DNA from: Paenibacillus silvestris
Lineage (GTDB): Bacteria > Bacillota > Bacilli > Paenibacillales > NBRC-103111
Length of the DNA: 64,000 nt
Direction: 5' to 3'
Assembly: GCF_009882985.1 (NCBI RefSeq)
Contig: NZ_WTUZ01000022.1
Location: forward strand, 310,001 to 374,000
Shown: in pieces, positions 17,102 to 25,292 of the stretch
Position numbering within the stretch: position 1 is the stretch's first letter
How the letters are laid out: each line of letters opens with the position of its first letter
Translations under genes and position numbers: made by a program
The notes under the pieces: model-generated
Seen by the model: only the letters and a program-made list of their open reading frames with translations
Told to the model about the DNA's origin: nothing
Database searches by the model: none

Positions 17102-17461
17102 ATGCTGATTGCTTACGATTCGAAAACGGGGAATGTTCGCCGATTTATTAACAAACTTCAAATGCCGGCGATCCAAATCGAGGAAGCGATGAAAGTGGAC
17201 GAGCCTTTCGTGCTCGTTACCTACACAACCGGATTTGGCCAAGTTCCTGAGAGGGTCAGTTCCTTCCTGGAATCGAACGCCTCGAATATGATCGGAGTAG
17301 CAGCAAGCGGTAACCGTAACTGGGGAGACGGGTTTGCCAAGAGTGCAGACACGATCTCACAGCTGTATGATGTGCCAGTGTTAACGAAGTTCGAGTTATC
17401 CGGCACCAAAAATGATGTAGAACGATTTGTTCAGGGGGTACATGCAATTGCGGCACATTGA
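17102..17461 (+). CDS. nrdI: NrdI flavodoxin-like protein
   Basis: It delivers the oxidant that assembles the dimanganese-tyrosyl cofactor of NrdF in class Ib ribonucleotide reductase. The 119-residue protein has the FMN-binding YDSKTGNVRRF loop, TYTTGFGQVP and the GVAASGNRNWGDGFAKSAD segment specific to NrdI. An AGGAGA ribosome site lies at 17088-17093. It is first in the nrdI-nrdE-nrdF operon and overlaps nrdE by 20 bp. Confidence 0.93.
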   Translation: MLIAYDSKTGNVRRFINKLQMPAIQIEEAMKVDEPFVLVTYTTGFGQVPERVSSFLESNASNMIGVAASGNRNWGDGFAKSADTISQLYDVPVLTKFELSGTKNDVERFVQGVHAIAAH

Positions 17462-19532
17462 GCTGAATAATTTATTGATGCAACGCGGAGCGGATGGTTT
17501 TTTTCAACTAGAGAAGGATAAAGAAGCTGTTGAAGTTTTTATGCAGGATGTTCATAGTAAAAGTCTCACTTTCCCTGATACAACGACAAAAGTTCGTTAT
17601 ATGATTGATAACAACTATTATGAGAACGTATATGAGCACTACACGTTAGAGGAAGTAAATCAAGTTTATCAAGTGGCTCACGACAATCAATTCGAGTTCG
17701 CCTCGTATATGGCAGCTTCGAAATTTTATACAGATTATGCCTTGCGCAGTGACGATAAATCCTTGTATCTAGAGCATTTCCCCGATCGCGTTGCGATTGT
17801 AGCGCTTTACTTGGGGCGCGGCAATGTGGAGACGGCAAGCACACTTGCTGTATCGATGATGGAGCAGCGCTTGCAGCCGGCAACGCCGACATTCCTTAAC
17901 GCTGGGAAAAGCCGTCGTGGCGAGATGGTCTCTTGTTTCCTTCTAGAGATGGATGACTCGCTCAACTCGATTAACTACGTGCTTGCTACATGCATGCAGC
18001 TTTCCAAAATTGGCGGCGGCGTAGCCGTTAACTTATCCAAGCTTCGTGGGCGCGGTGAGTCCATCAAAGGGGTAGAACGCGCAGCCAAAGGGATTATGCC
18101 TGTTCTTAAGCTGATGGAGGATGCCTTCTCCTATGCGGACCAAATGGGACAACGCAAAGGTTCTGGCGCAGCTTATTACAACATTTTCGGCTGGGATCTT
18201 ATGGAGTTCCTGGATAGCAAGAAAATTAATGCAGATGAGAAATCACGTCTAAAAACACTTTCCATCGGTCTTATCGTACCGAATAAGTTCTACAAGTTGG
18301 CAGAAGAGAACCAACCTCTTCACGTTTTTGCGCCTTATACGGTTTTACAAGCCTATGGCAAGCATTTGGATGATTTAGATATTGATGACATGTATGATGA
18401 GCTTCTGGCGAACCCGAAAGTGAAGAAAAAAGTAGTGATGAGCGCGCGTGACATGCTGATCAAAATTGCGACAACCCAACTGGAATCCGGTTATCCATAT
18501 ATGATGAATCGAACGAATGCCAATAAGGATCATGCCCTGAAAGGGATTGGAATGATCAAAATGTCTAATCTCTGTACAGAGATCTTCCAATTGCAAGAAA
18601 CATCGGAAATCAATGATTACGGTCAAGATGACGTGATTCTGCGTGATATCAGCTGTAACTTGGCTTCCATGAATATTGCGAATGTGATGGGTCACAAGAA
18701 ACTTCGTGAAACGGTTCATGAAGGCATGACAGCTCTGACAGCAGTCAGCGATATGACGACGATCAGCAATGCACCAGGTGTGGCAAAAGCAAACCGTGAG
18801 CTGCATTCCGTTGGACTCGGAGTCATGAATCTGCACGGCTATTTATCCAAGAACAAAATTAGCTATGAGAGTGATGAAGCGAAGGATTTCGTCCGCACAT
18901 TCTTCATGGCGATGAACTATTATTCGATCGAGAAAAGCATGGAAATTGCCAAAGCGAAAGGCCAGGTTTTTGCAGGCTTTGAGCTGTCAGAATACGCGAA
19001 TGGCGCTTATTTTAACCGTTATACAGAGACAGATTACCGTCCGGTTACGGATAAAGTGAAGGAACTGTTTGCAGGTATGGAGATCCCATCGCGGGATGAT
19101 TGGAGCAAGCTGAAAGAAGAAGTCCAGAAGCACGGTTTGTATCATGCTTATCGTCTGGCTGTTGCTCCAACACAAAGTATTTCGTACATCCAAAACTCGA
19201 CTTCGAGCGTTATGCCGATTGTTGAGCCAATCGAGACTCGTACATATGCAAACTCAACGACTTATTACCCGATGCCATTCATGGCACGCGACAATTATTT
19301 TTACTATAAATCCGCCTATCAGATGGATCAATTCAAAATTCTCGATCTGATTGCTGAAATTCAAACGCATGTGGATCAAGGCATTTCGACTATTTTGCAT
19401 GTGAATAGTGATGTGTCTACGAGACAACTTGCTAGATTGTATCTATATGCGGCACACAAAGGACTTAAATCGCTCTACTACACACGAACCAATCAACTAT
19501 CTGTTGAGGAATGCGTAAGCTGTTCGGTGTAA
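17442..19532 (+). CDS. nrdE: Class Ib ribonucleotide reductase, alpha subunit
   Basis: It reduces ribonucleoside diphosphates. The protein has about 696 residues. It has the substrate-site PATPTFLNAGKSRRGEMVSCFLLE, active-site loop cysteines, NLASMNIANV, the radical-transfer and phosphate-loop region APTQSISYIQNSTSSVMPI, and the C-terminal redox pair CVSCSV. It lacks an N-terminal ATP cone, as expected for NrdE. ATG 17442 and TTG 17448 are both possible; the AGGGGG at 17433-17438 fits TTG spacing better, but the difference is two residues. Confidence 0.95.
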   Translation: MQLRHIELNNLLMQRGADGFFQLEKDKEAVEVFMQDVHSKSLTFPDTTTKVRYMIDNNYYENVYEHYTLEEVNQVYQVAHDNQFEFASYMAASKFYTDYALRSDDKSLYLEHFPDRVAIVALYLGRGNVETASTLAVSMMEQRLQPATPTFLNAGKSRRGEMVSCFLLEMDDSLNSINYVLATCMQLSKIGGGVAVNLSKLRGRGESIKGVERAAKGIMPVLKLMEDAFSYADQMGQRKGSGAAYYNIFGWDLMEFLDSKKINADEKSRLKTLSIGLIVPNKFYKLAEENQPLHVFAPYTVLQAYGKHLDDLDIDDMYDELLANPKVKKKVVMSARDMLIKIATTQLESGYPYMMNRTNANKDHALKGIGMIKMSNLCTEIFQLQETSEINDYGQDDVILRDISCNLASMNIANVMGHKKLRETVHEGMTALTAVSDMTTISNAPGVAKANRELHSVGLGVMNLHGYLSKNKISYESDEAKDFVRTFFMAMNYYSIEKSMEIAKAKGQVFAGFELSEYANGAYFNRYTETDYRPVTDKVKELFAGMEIPSRDDWSKLKEEVQKHGLYHAYRLAVAPTQSISYIQNSTSSVMPIVEPIETRTYANSTTYYPMPFMARDNYFYYKSAYQMDQFKILDLIAEIQTHVDQGISTILHVNSDVSTRQLARLYLYAAHKGLKSLYYTRTNQLSVEECVSCSV

Positions 19533-19554
19533 TTGGGAAGGGGACCAAACATAG

Positions 19555-20541
19555 ATGAGCATGGCAACTACCATTAATCAGCCAATCGTCAAAAAAGCGG
19601 TGAACTGGAACCGGCCAGATGATGATTTCACGATAACATTCTGGAATCAGAACATTATGCAGTTCTGGACGGACGAGGAAATTCCGCTGTCTGACGATAA
19701 AATGTCCTGGATTACGCTCAGCGGGGCTGAGCGTGAGCTCTACATGAAGGTGCTTGGCGGCCTTACGCTGCTTGATACAATGCAAGGCGGCGTTGGCATG
19801 CCGAAGATTCTTGAGCACGTCGACGGGCTGCAGCGCAAAGCGGTGCTAAGCTTCATGGGCATGATGGAGCAAATTCATGCGAAGTCATACAGCTCTATTT
19901 TCACGACACTGTCTACGACAGAAGAGATCAATGAGCTATTCGCATGGGTAGAGCGCAATCCTCATCTGCAGTTCAAAGCGAATAAAATTTCTCACTATTA
20001 CGAAAATATCACGACGACGAAAGAGCTGTACTTAGCGATGGCAGCGTCGGTTCTGCTGGAGAGTTACCTGTTCTACAGCGGCTTCTATTACCCGCTTTAT
20101 TTGGCCGGACAGGGTAAAATGACAAGCAGCGGAGAAATCATTGATTTGATTTTGCGTGACGAGAGTATTCATGGTCTGTACATTGGTGTATTGGCTCAGG
20201 AAGTATATGCAGAGCTTAGCCCTGCTGAGCAAGATGAGGCTTACGAGACGTTGTCTGCGCTGCTGAAAGAGCTTCATGCCAATGAGGAAGGCTATACAGA
20301 TAGCCTGTACGGACCACTTGGGCTAGCGGATGACGTGAAAGCATTCCTGCGTTACAACGCGAACAAAGCGTTCATGAATTTAGGGGTAGAGCCGTTGTTC
20401 CCCGAAGAGGAAATTAATCCGATTGTTCTGAACGGTTTGAGCACGAAGACGAAGCAGCATGACTTTTTCTCTAAAAAAGGGAATGGGTATGTGCGTACGA
20501 TTCACGTTGAAGCTTTGACAGATGATGATTTTGTATTTTAA
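19555..20541 (+). CDS. nrdF: Class Ib ribonucleotide reductase, beta subunit
   Basis: The radical-generating subunit has 328 residues. Metal-ligand segments are visible: the first Glu/Asp region in LSGAERELYMKVLGG, EQIHAKSYSSIF (Glu and His of EXXH) and RDESIHGLYIG (second EXXH). It ends in DDDFVF, the acidic tail that docks to NrdE. It follows nrdE by 22 bp with AAGGGGA upstream of ATG 19555. It is last in the operon, before a terminator. Confidence 0.95.
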   Translation: MSMATTINQPIVKKAVNWNRPDDDFTITFWNQNIMQFWTDEEIPLSDDKMSWITLSGAERELYMKVLGGLTLLDTMQGGVGMPKILEHVDGLQRKAVLSFMGMMEQIHAKSYSSIFTTLSTTEEINELFAWVERNPHLQFKANKISHYYENITTTKELYLAMAASVLLESYLFYSGFYYPLYLAGQGKMTSSGEIIDLILRDESIHGLYIGVLAQEVYAELSPAEQDEAYETLSALLKELHANEEGYTDSLYGPLGLADDVKAFLRYNANKAFMNLGVEPLFPEEEINPIVLNGLSTKTKQHDFFSKKGNGYVRTIHVEALTDDDFVF

Positions 20542-20550
20542 TATGTTGAT

Positions 20551-20577
20551 AAAGGGTGCCTTTGGGCGCCTTTTTTA
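20551..20577 (+). terminator. Terminator of nrdIEF
   Basis: AAGGGTGCC pairs with GGCGCCTT across a four-base loop and is followed by six T. Confidence 0.87.
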
Positions 20578-20636
20578 ATTGGGTTGGATAGGGGGAGAGG
20601 CGGCTGGGAATTAGCTGGAATTTGTAATCTTAGATC

Positions 20637-20651
20637 TTGGAAACGGAAACA
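20637..20651 (+). promoter_or_regulatory. Possible CcpA (cre) site
   Basis: TTGGAAACGGAAACA fits the loose cre consensus WTGNAANCGNWNNCW. It lies about 120 bp before the Gfo/Idh gene start. It is a sequence match only; the consensus is degenerate. Confidence 0.35.
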
Positions 20652-20767
20652 TGTATGAAGTTGTCCTAGTCAGCGTAAATATGGGGAGAGATACTACCTG
20701 CGTCTGTAGCTGCAATTGCGAGCGGACCGGCAACAATGCTGGTCGTTTGAAAAAGGGAGAGATTTCT

Positions 20768-21847
20768 GTGTCCAAAATAAAATTAGGTATTATCGGTCTT
20801 GGCGAGGTCGCTCAAATTATCCATTTCCCAGTATTGGAAGCGCTTTCTGATAAATATGAGATCATCGCTATCTGCGATATTTCCCCTAAGTTATTGGAGG
20901 TTGTCGGGGACAGGTATCACATTCGGAATCGTTATGTAGATGCGGCTGAAATAGTGAGCCTTCCCGAGCTGGATGCCGTTCTCATCTGTAATAGTGATGA
21001 ATATCATACGGATTGTGTGATTGCTGCCCTGAAAAACAGAAAGCATGTGTTAATCGAAAAACCGATGTGCTTAACCTTGCAAGAAGCTGATGACATCATA
21101 CGTGTTCGCGATGAAATGGGCGTGAAGGTTATGGTAGGCTATATGAGAAGGTACGCCCCGGCCTTTGTGCAAATGGTTGAAGAAGTGAAGAAGCTGGATA
21201 CAATCAATTACGTGAGGGTTCGCGACATTATTGGGGGAAATCATTTGTTTATCGACCAGTCCAGTAAAGTCCACCGTTTCGATGATATCAGTGAGCATGC
21301 CAAAAAAGACCGTGCCGATCGGGCAGCCAAATTGGTGAAGGATGCTATCGGCGAAGCCCCTGCGGACTTGCGTTCTGCCTATCGGCTGCTTTGCGGACTA
21401 GGCAGCCATGATTTATCCGCGATGCGGGAACTGATCGGATTCCCCAAAAGGGTTGTTTCCGCTCGGCAATGGAATAACGGCAGATTTATGAGTGCAATTC
21501 TGGAATATGATGGATTTCATGTTACTTATGAAACGGGGATAGACAATATACGTCGGTTTGACGCGCACATTGAGGTATACGGCAACGACAAATCGCTGAA
21601 GGTCCAGTACAATACACCGTACATGCGACATCTTCCTACAACGTTGCAGGTGACTGAAACAAATGAAGAAGCGTATAACGAAACGGTAGTTCGTCCTACC
21701 TTTAAGGATGCTTACACTTGCCAATTTGAATATTTTTACGATGTGGTTGTTAACGATATGACTCCGAAAACGACGCCGGAGGATGCCATAGAGGACTTGC
21801 AGTTGTTCCGAATGCTGATTGAAGCTATGAAGGAGCAAGAGAAATGA
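20768..21847 (+). CDS. Gfo/Idh/MocA family oxidoreductase
   Basis: The 359-residue NAD(P)-dependent dehydrogenase has a Rossmann fold (LGIIGLGEVAQIIHFP near residue 6), the HVLIEKPMCL motif that carries the catalytic lysine, and a beta-rich C-terminal domain. Substrates in this family are sugars, inositols or their derivatives; this one cannot be assigned. Start GTG 20768 has GGGAGA 7 bp upstream and gives the expected N-terminus; a 39-residue extension starting at 20651 is rejected. It is monocistronic, between the nrd terminator and a long shared terminator. Confidence 0.85.
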   Translation: MSKIKLGIIGLGEVAQIIHFPVLEALSDKYEIIAICDISPKLLEVVGDRYHIRNRYVDAAEIVSLPELDAVLICNSDEYHTDCVIAALKNRKHVLIEKPMCLTLQEADDIIRVRDEMGVKVMVGYMRRYAPAFVQMVEEVKKLDTINYVRVRDIIGGNHLFIDQSSKVHRFDDISEHAKKDRADRAAKLVKDAIGEAPADLRSAYRLLCGLGSHDLSAMRELIGFPKRVVSARQWNNGRFMSAILEYDGFHVTYETGIDNIRRFDAHIEVYGNDKSLKVQYNTPYMRHLPTTLQVTETNEEAYNETVVRPTFKDAYTCQFEYFYDVVVNDMTPKTTPEDAIEDLQLFRMLIEAMKEQEK

Positions 21848-21860
21848 GCTGGAAAATGGA

Positions 21861-21916
21861 TGAATGACAAAATCGCCGTCCCTGATGATTTGAGCGGACG
21901 GCGATTTTGTCATTCA
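21861..21916. terminator. Very long bidirectional terminator
   Basis: A perfect 21-bp inverted repeat (21861-21881 with 21896-21916, 14-base loop) separates the Gfo/Idh gene from the convergent phoP-like gene. Both outward arms contain an AAAA/TTTT run. The right arm touches the phoP-like stop codon. Confidence 0.85.
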
Positions 21917-22633
21917 TTAAGCTAGTGATTCTTTTACGACTGGTTCTGTCAGCTTGTAACCAACATTGCGAATCGTCATGATATATTCCGGATTACGAGC
22001 ATTTTGTTCAATTTTGTCGCGCAGATGGGAGATATGCACATCCACGATTCGGGTATCGCCAAGGAAGTGATAATCCCACACACCATGAAGCAGCTGTTGT
22101 CTGCTTAGGACTTTCCCGCGGTGTTTGCATAAGAATAGCAGTAGTTCAAACTCTTTTGGCGTAAGTTCGATCGGTGCGCCGTTCATTGTAACTTCTCGTT
22201 GGTCAGCTTTAATCGAGATCTGGCCAATTGTAATCGGCGTGTTCTCTGACGCGGACGGCAAGGTTTGAATACGACGATGAATAGCATGAATACGGGAAAT
22301 AAGTTCTTGCGGCGAAAACGGCTTCGTCATATAATCGTCAGCACCGTTATCTAATCCCGCAATTTTGTCGGTAAGGTCCTGCATGGCAGTCAGCATAATA
22401 ATAGGTACAAGGTTATTCTGATTTCTAAGCTTGCGGCATACTTGAAAGCCGTCCATTTTCGGCAGCATAAGGTCTAGAACAATGAGGTCAGGTCGAAAAG
22501 TTTGAATCGCATCAAATACAGCTTCACCATCGAATACACAATATACTTCGAAGCCCACGAGCTTCAGGTTGAACTCTATAAGCATGGAGATTGAAGGTTC
22601 GTCATCGACAACGAGGATCTTTTTCTTTAGCAT
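21917..22633 (-). CDS. phoP: PhoP-like response regulator (OmpR family)
   Basis: The 238-residue protein has a receiver domain (phosphoacceptor D54, acidic pocket DDE at 10-12, switch T and K in MLTAM and TKPFS) and a winged-helix DNA-binding domain with ELTPKEFELLLFL and VWDYHFLGDTRIVDVHISHLRDKIE. These closely follow Bacillus PhoP. No sensor kinase lies beside it. Upstream on the same strand is an 11-bp-phased array resembling a Pho box, which supports the PhoP assignment and suggests autoregulation. AAAGGAG precedes the ATG. Confidence 0.8.
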   Translation of the reverse strand: MLKKKILVVDDEPSISMLIEFNLKLVGFEVYCVFDGEAVFDAIQTFRPDLIVLDLMLPKMDGFQVCRKLRNQNNLVPIIMLTAMQDLTDKIAGLDNGADDYMTKPFSPQELISRIHAIHRRIQTLPSASENTPITIGQISIKADQREVTMNGAPIELTPKEFELLLFLCKHRGKVLSRQQLLHGVWDYHFLGDTRIVDVHISHLRDKIEQNARNPEYIMTIRNVGYKLTEPVVKESLA

Positions 22634-22667
22634 TAGGTTGACTCCTTTTATCGAGAAGGATAACTCT

Positions 22668-22721
22668 ATTATGCGGGAGCTCTATCATCGACATATTAAG
22701 ATAAAGTTAACGCTGTGTAAA
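22668..22721 (-). promoter_or_regulatory. Pho-box-like array and promoter of phoP
   Basis: On the minus strand, TTTACA (22721-22716), TTAACT (22710-22705) and TTAATA (22699-22694) recur every 11 bp with 5-bp gaps, followed by ATGATA in register. This is the arrangement of PhoP-binding direct repeats. A CATAAT -10 (22673-22668) follows with no normal -35. The array also overlaps the upstream region of the divergent trmL. Confidence 0.65.
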
Positions 22722-22776
22722 ATTGCAATCCTTGGGCGCATATAATAGGATAGAAGATGAGGTGAATTTGACAGAG

Positions 22777-23241
22777 ATGGCTTTTCATATTGTATTAGTA
22801 GAACCCGAAATTCCTGCAAACACAGGAAACATATCTAGGACATGCGCTGCAACAGGCACGCATCTCCATTTGGTTAGGCCGCTGGGCTTCCAGACGGACG
22901 ACAAGACGCTGAAGCGTGCAGGCTTGGACTATTGGCACTCCGTTAAGCTCGAGTATCACGATTCGTTTGACGAGGTGCTGGAGATGTATAAAGAGCATCG
23001 CTTCTTTTTTGCAACGACGAAGGCGAAGAAGCGTTACACAGAATTTACATTTCAGGATGGCGACTTTTTTGTATTTGGTAAAGAGACGAAAGGTCTCCCG
23101 GAAGAACTTCTGCGTCAGCATCCGGAGACGTTGCTTCGACTTCCGATGTCGGATAACGTCCGATCGCTCAATTTATCCAATTCAGCAGCTATTATGCTGT
23201 ATGAGGGATTGCGGCAGACAGGCTTCGAAGGCCTTGACTAG
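22777..23241 (+). CDS. trmL: tRNA (cytidine(34)-2'-O)-methyltransferase
   Basis: It methylates the wobble nucleotide of some tRNA-Leu species. This is a 154-residue SPOUT-fold enzyme with PEIPANTGNISRTCAATGTHLHLVRPLGF at the start (key positions N, T, G, N), DYWHSV, FVFGKETKGLPEELL and the knot-forming RLPMSDNVRSLNLSNSAAI. ATG 22777 gives the usual N-terminus; TTG 22768 is an alternative, and GAGGTGA lies at 22759-22765. A TATAAT at 22741-22746 is its likely -10. Confidence 0.92.
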   Translation: MAFHIVLVEPEIPANTGNISRTCAATGTHLHLVRPLGFQTDDKTLKRAGLDYWHSVKLEYHDSFDEVLEMYKEHRFFFATTKAKKRYTEFTFQDGDFFVFGKETKGLPEELLRQHPETLLRLPMSDNVRSLNLSNSAAIMLYEGLRQTGFEGLD

Positions 23242-23280
23242 GTTGAAGGTTGGGCATTATTTAGGTCTGTGTCGACAAAA

Positions 23281-23310
23281 TTGACAATAAAAGAAATTTC
23301 GGCTTTTAAT
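23281..23310 (+). promoter_or_regulatory. Promoter of the AbrB-like gene
   Basis: TTGACA (23281-23286), 18-bp spacer, TTTAAT (23305-23310). This implies a leader of about 105 nt before the AbrB-like gene. Confidence 0.55.
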
Positions 23311-23421
23311 TAGAAGGAGTTTCTTGACCAATGGCGAATAGTATTCCCTATCAGTCCGTATAGATATGCTAAGCCGAAACGCTGAGCATAGAAAATGAGA
23401 GCGGAAGAGAGGTGAAGTCCT

Positions 23422-23679
23422 ATGATGAAACCAGCCGGAGTCGTTCGTAAAGTCGATCAATTGGGACGTATTGTTCTGCCTAAATCGTTACGTAAACGAT
23501 ATCAGATGAATGAAGGAGATCCTGTCGAGATTTTGGTACAGGGTGATCATATCATTTTGGAAAGATACCGCCCGAAATGTGTATTTTGCGGCAGTATGGA
23601 AAGCGTAAGTGAATTCAAAGAACGTTACATATGCGGAACTTGTGTAACTGAAATGAATGCTCTTAAAGTAAGAGCATAA
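23422..23679 (+). CDS. AbrB-family transition regulator with two CxxC pairs
   Basis: The 85-residue protein's first 50 residues are an AbrB/SpoVT swapped-hairpin DNA-binding domain (GVVRKVDQLGRIVLPKSLRK, then GDPVEILVQGDHIILERY). The C-terminal part differs from Bacillus AbrB: C53-x2-C56, 14 residues, C71-x2-C74, a likely zinc ribbon. It probably represses or activates growth-phase genes. AGAGGTGA at 23408-23415 supports ATG 23422. It is monocistronic, with a clear terminator. Confidence 0.85.
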   Translation: MMKPAGVVRKVDQLGRIVLPKSLRKRYQMNEGDPVEILVQGDHIILERYRPKCVFCGSMESVSEFKERYICGTCVTEMNALKVRA

Positions 23680-23684
23680 TGACG

Positions 23685-23725
23685 AAAAAGCATCTCTTTC
23701 CTTCTTGGAAAGCGGTGCTTTTTTG
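23685..23725 (+). terminator. Terminator of the AbrB-like gene
   Basis: An imperfect stem (about 23686-23701 with 23708-23723) is followed by TTTTTTG. Confidence 0.82.
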
Positions 23726-23739
23726 TTTGCGCTTGTTTT

Positions 23740-23925
23740 AGGGGAACTATGGGACGCTAAATGTGAGAAAAGGGCTGATTACACAGTTTTGCGGAACTAC
23801 AGGGTCTTATTTGCTTTGAAATGATGGATGAGTAGTGCTACTGGGCTAAATAGAGGATCGTAGTTCCCTTGGATGGGCTGGAATGCCGTTCTTCGAGGAA
23901 ATAGAGAACCATAGTTCCCTCTGAG
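23740..23925. repeat. Intergenic repeat with inverted GGAACTA units
   Basis: Four related words are seen: GGGGAACTATGG (from 23741), GCGGAACTACAGG (from 23791), and in opposite orientation AGGATCGTAGTTCCCT (about 23854-23869) and GAACCATAGTTCCCT (about 23906-23920). The outer pair can fold together. There is no coding sense. It looks like one copy of a dispersed intergenic repeat. Confidence 0.5.
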
Positions 23926-23970
23926 CATTCTTCCCTGCTCAGGTGGACTTGGGGTTTCGCTGAGCAACGT

Positions 23971-24008
23971 AAAAAGACCACCAGAATGAAACATTCCGAT
24001 GGTCTTTG
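23971..24008 (-). terminator. Terminator of the 35-residue peptide gene
   Basis: A 14-bp imperfect stem (AGACCA ... TGGTCT ends, loop around AAA) is followed on the minus strand by CTTTTT. It lies directly after the stop of the small minus-strand gene. Confidence 0.65.
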
Positions 24009-24013
24009 GAAAC

Positions 24014-24121
24014 TTACAGGCCTTTAGTTTTGTCCTCGTTATAGGAAGCCGTCATCATAGCGACGAGAAATAATACGAAAACGGAATTAACGAGCCAAAA
24101 TGTTGCTGATAAGCCAAACAT
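24014..24121 (-). CDS. Short single-span membrane peptide (35 residues)
   Basis: A minus-strand frame from ATG 24121 to TAA 24014 encodes 35 residues: MFGLSATFWLVNSVFVLFL, then VAMMTASYNEDKTKGL. One hydrophobic helix (about residues 4-25) is followed by a charged tail. A GGGGGTG ribosome site lies 6-7 bp upstream (24127-24133), a TATAAT -10 about 50 bp further upstream, and a terminator just downstream. All signals of a real short gene are present, although nothing identifies its function. Confidence 0.65.
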   Translation of the reverse strand: MFGLSATFWLVNSVFVLFLVAMMTASYNEDKTKGL

Positions 24122-24224
24122 TGCTGCACCCCCTATAGGTTAAAGAACGTAAAAGCAGATAGTTAAAGATTATTATACCCAACCATCCTAAAAAAAGAAA
24201 CGAATAAAGTGTGAATAATTTCGG

Positions 24225-25292
24225 TTATTTGAAAAATAAAAAGTTCGTAGCCAGCGGTCGTAGCTTTCCATCGGATGGGCGGTTAATGACGCTGCCTCCC
24301 ATGACTAGTGTAGTTGAACCGCCTCCATCCAGGTTATAGGCATCAACAATACCCAACTGCAGCATCTTATCCTGCAGCTCAGCGAGCGTGGCTCCCGAGT
24401 TGCCGCTCTCATCATAACCATCGGTTACGATAAACAATAGCTGATCGTTTTTGTAATCGGCCATCACGGTTCTGGCTGCACGCGCCGGCGAGCTCTGCCA
24501 CTGATAAGGGATGGTCGTCTTGGCTCCGTTCTTGAGGAGCGTAGGAACGAAGGTCGAACCCATCAGCGGATTAAGCTTGTCCAGGTCAGCCTGGGAGCTG
24601 AACTTGCCGCCAATGAGCTGGCGATCTTTATTCAAACCGATGAAGGTTGTATCGTTTTTCGTCGGGAAGAAGCCGTTCAAGTATTTGCCGTTCATCACCG
24701 TCGTGTCGAGCGGGTAGCGTTTGCCTTTGCTGTCATCGGCGAAGCCTCCGGCATTCACGCCGGCAATAGCACCGTAGCGTGACGCAGCCTCCAAGGTGGT
24801 CTCGCTGGAGCCCATTTTATCTTTGCCCAAGACGAGCTTAATGGCTTTATCACTCTTGAGGTTTACTTTAAGCGCATATCCTTTGTAGTTACTTTCATTC
24901 AAAGCAAACAGTTTCAAGTCGATATTCCCAGATGAAGCTTGTCGAATAGGGCTGCCGAGCTTCGCCGTAATCCGTGCATCATAGATGATGCCAGGCTTCG
25001 CTATCTGGGCTGTGGCACTCTGAAGAGCCGCCGTTACTTCTGCTGTGCTCTTCTCGTACAGCTCAAAATATTGCTGAATAATGGTCTTGGTTTGCGCTGC
25101 ATCATTCGTTGCTTTGGTCAGCAGGCTGTCTAAGGTACTCGTTTCTTGTTGAAAGGAAACGGGGGTCGGCGCAGCTGTTGACCATGGATGAATGGGAATA
25201 TTCGCGGTAACGAATAGCAGCCAAATTAACATGCCCACAAACGGTGCGCAAGCAAGGAGAAAGACGCGATTAACACCTTGAATCGTGGTCAT
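24225..25292 (-). CDS. Phosphodiester glycosidase (NAGPA domain) family protein
   Basis: The 355-residue protein has an N-terminal membrane anchor (about 9-30), a coiled-coil-like stalk (about 50-95) and an extracellular NAGPA domain with IAGVNAGGF, the AARTVMADYKNDQLLFIVTDG region and YNLDGGGSTTLVMGG. The family cleaves or remodels sugar phosphodiester links in surface glycans and is sometimes annotated as exopolysaccharide biosynthesis protein. Its ATG shares a base with the stop of the upstream gene (TAATG), so the two are coupled. Confidence 0.85.
   Translation of the reverse strand: MTTIQGVNRVFLLACAPFVGMLIWLLFVTANIPIHPWSTAAPTPVSFQQETSTLDSLLTKATNDAAQTKTIIQQYFELYEKSTAEVTAALQSATAQIAKPGIIYDARITAKLGSPIRQASSGNIDLKLFALNESNYKGYALKVNLKSDKAIKLVLGKDKMGSSETTLEAASRYGAIAGVNAGGFADDSKGKRYPLDTTVMNGKYLNGFFPTKNDTTFIGLNKDRQLIGGKFSSQADLDKLNPLMGSTFVPTLLKNGAKTTIPYQWQSSPARAARTVMADYKNDQLLFIVTDGYDESGNSGATLAELQDKMLQLGIVDAYNLDGGGSTTLVMGGSVINRPSDGKLRPLATNFLFFK

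Noticed and set aside
24183..24222. Possible terminator after the phosphodiester glycosidase gene (minus strand)
   Set aside because: A T run is present, but the preceding stem is short, AT-rich and imperfect.
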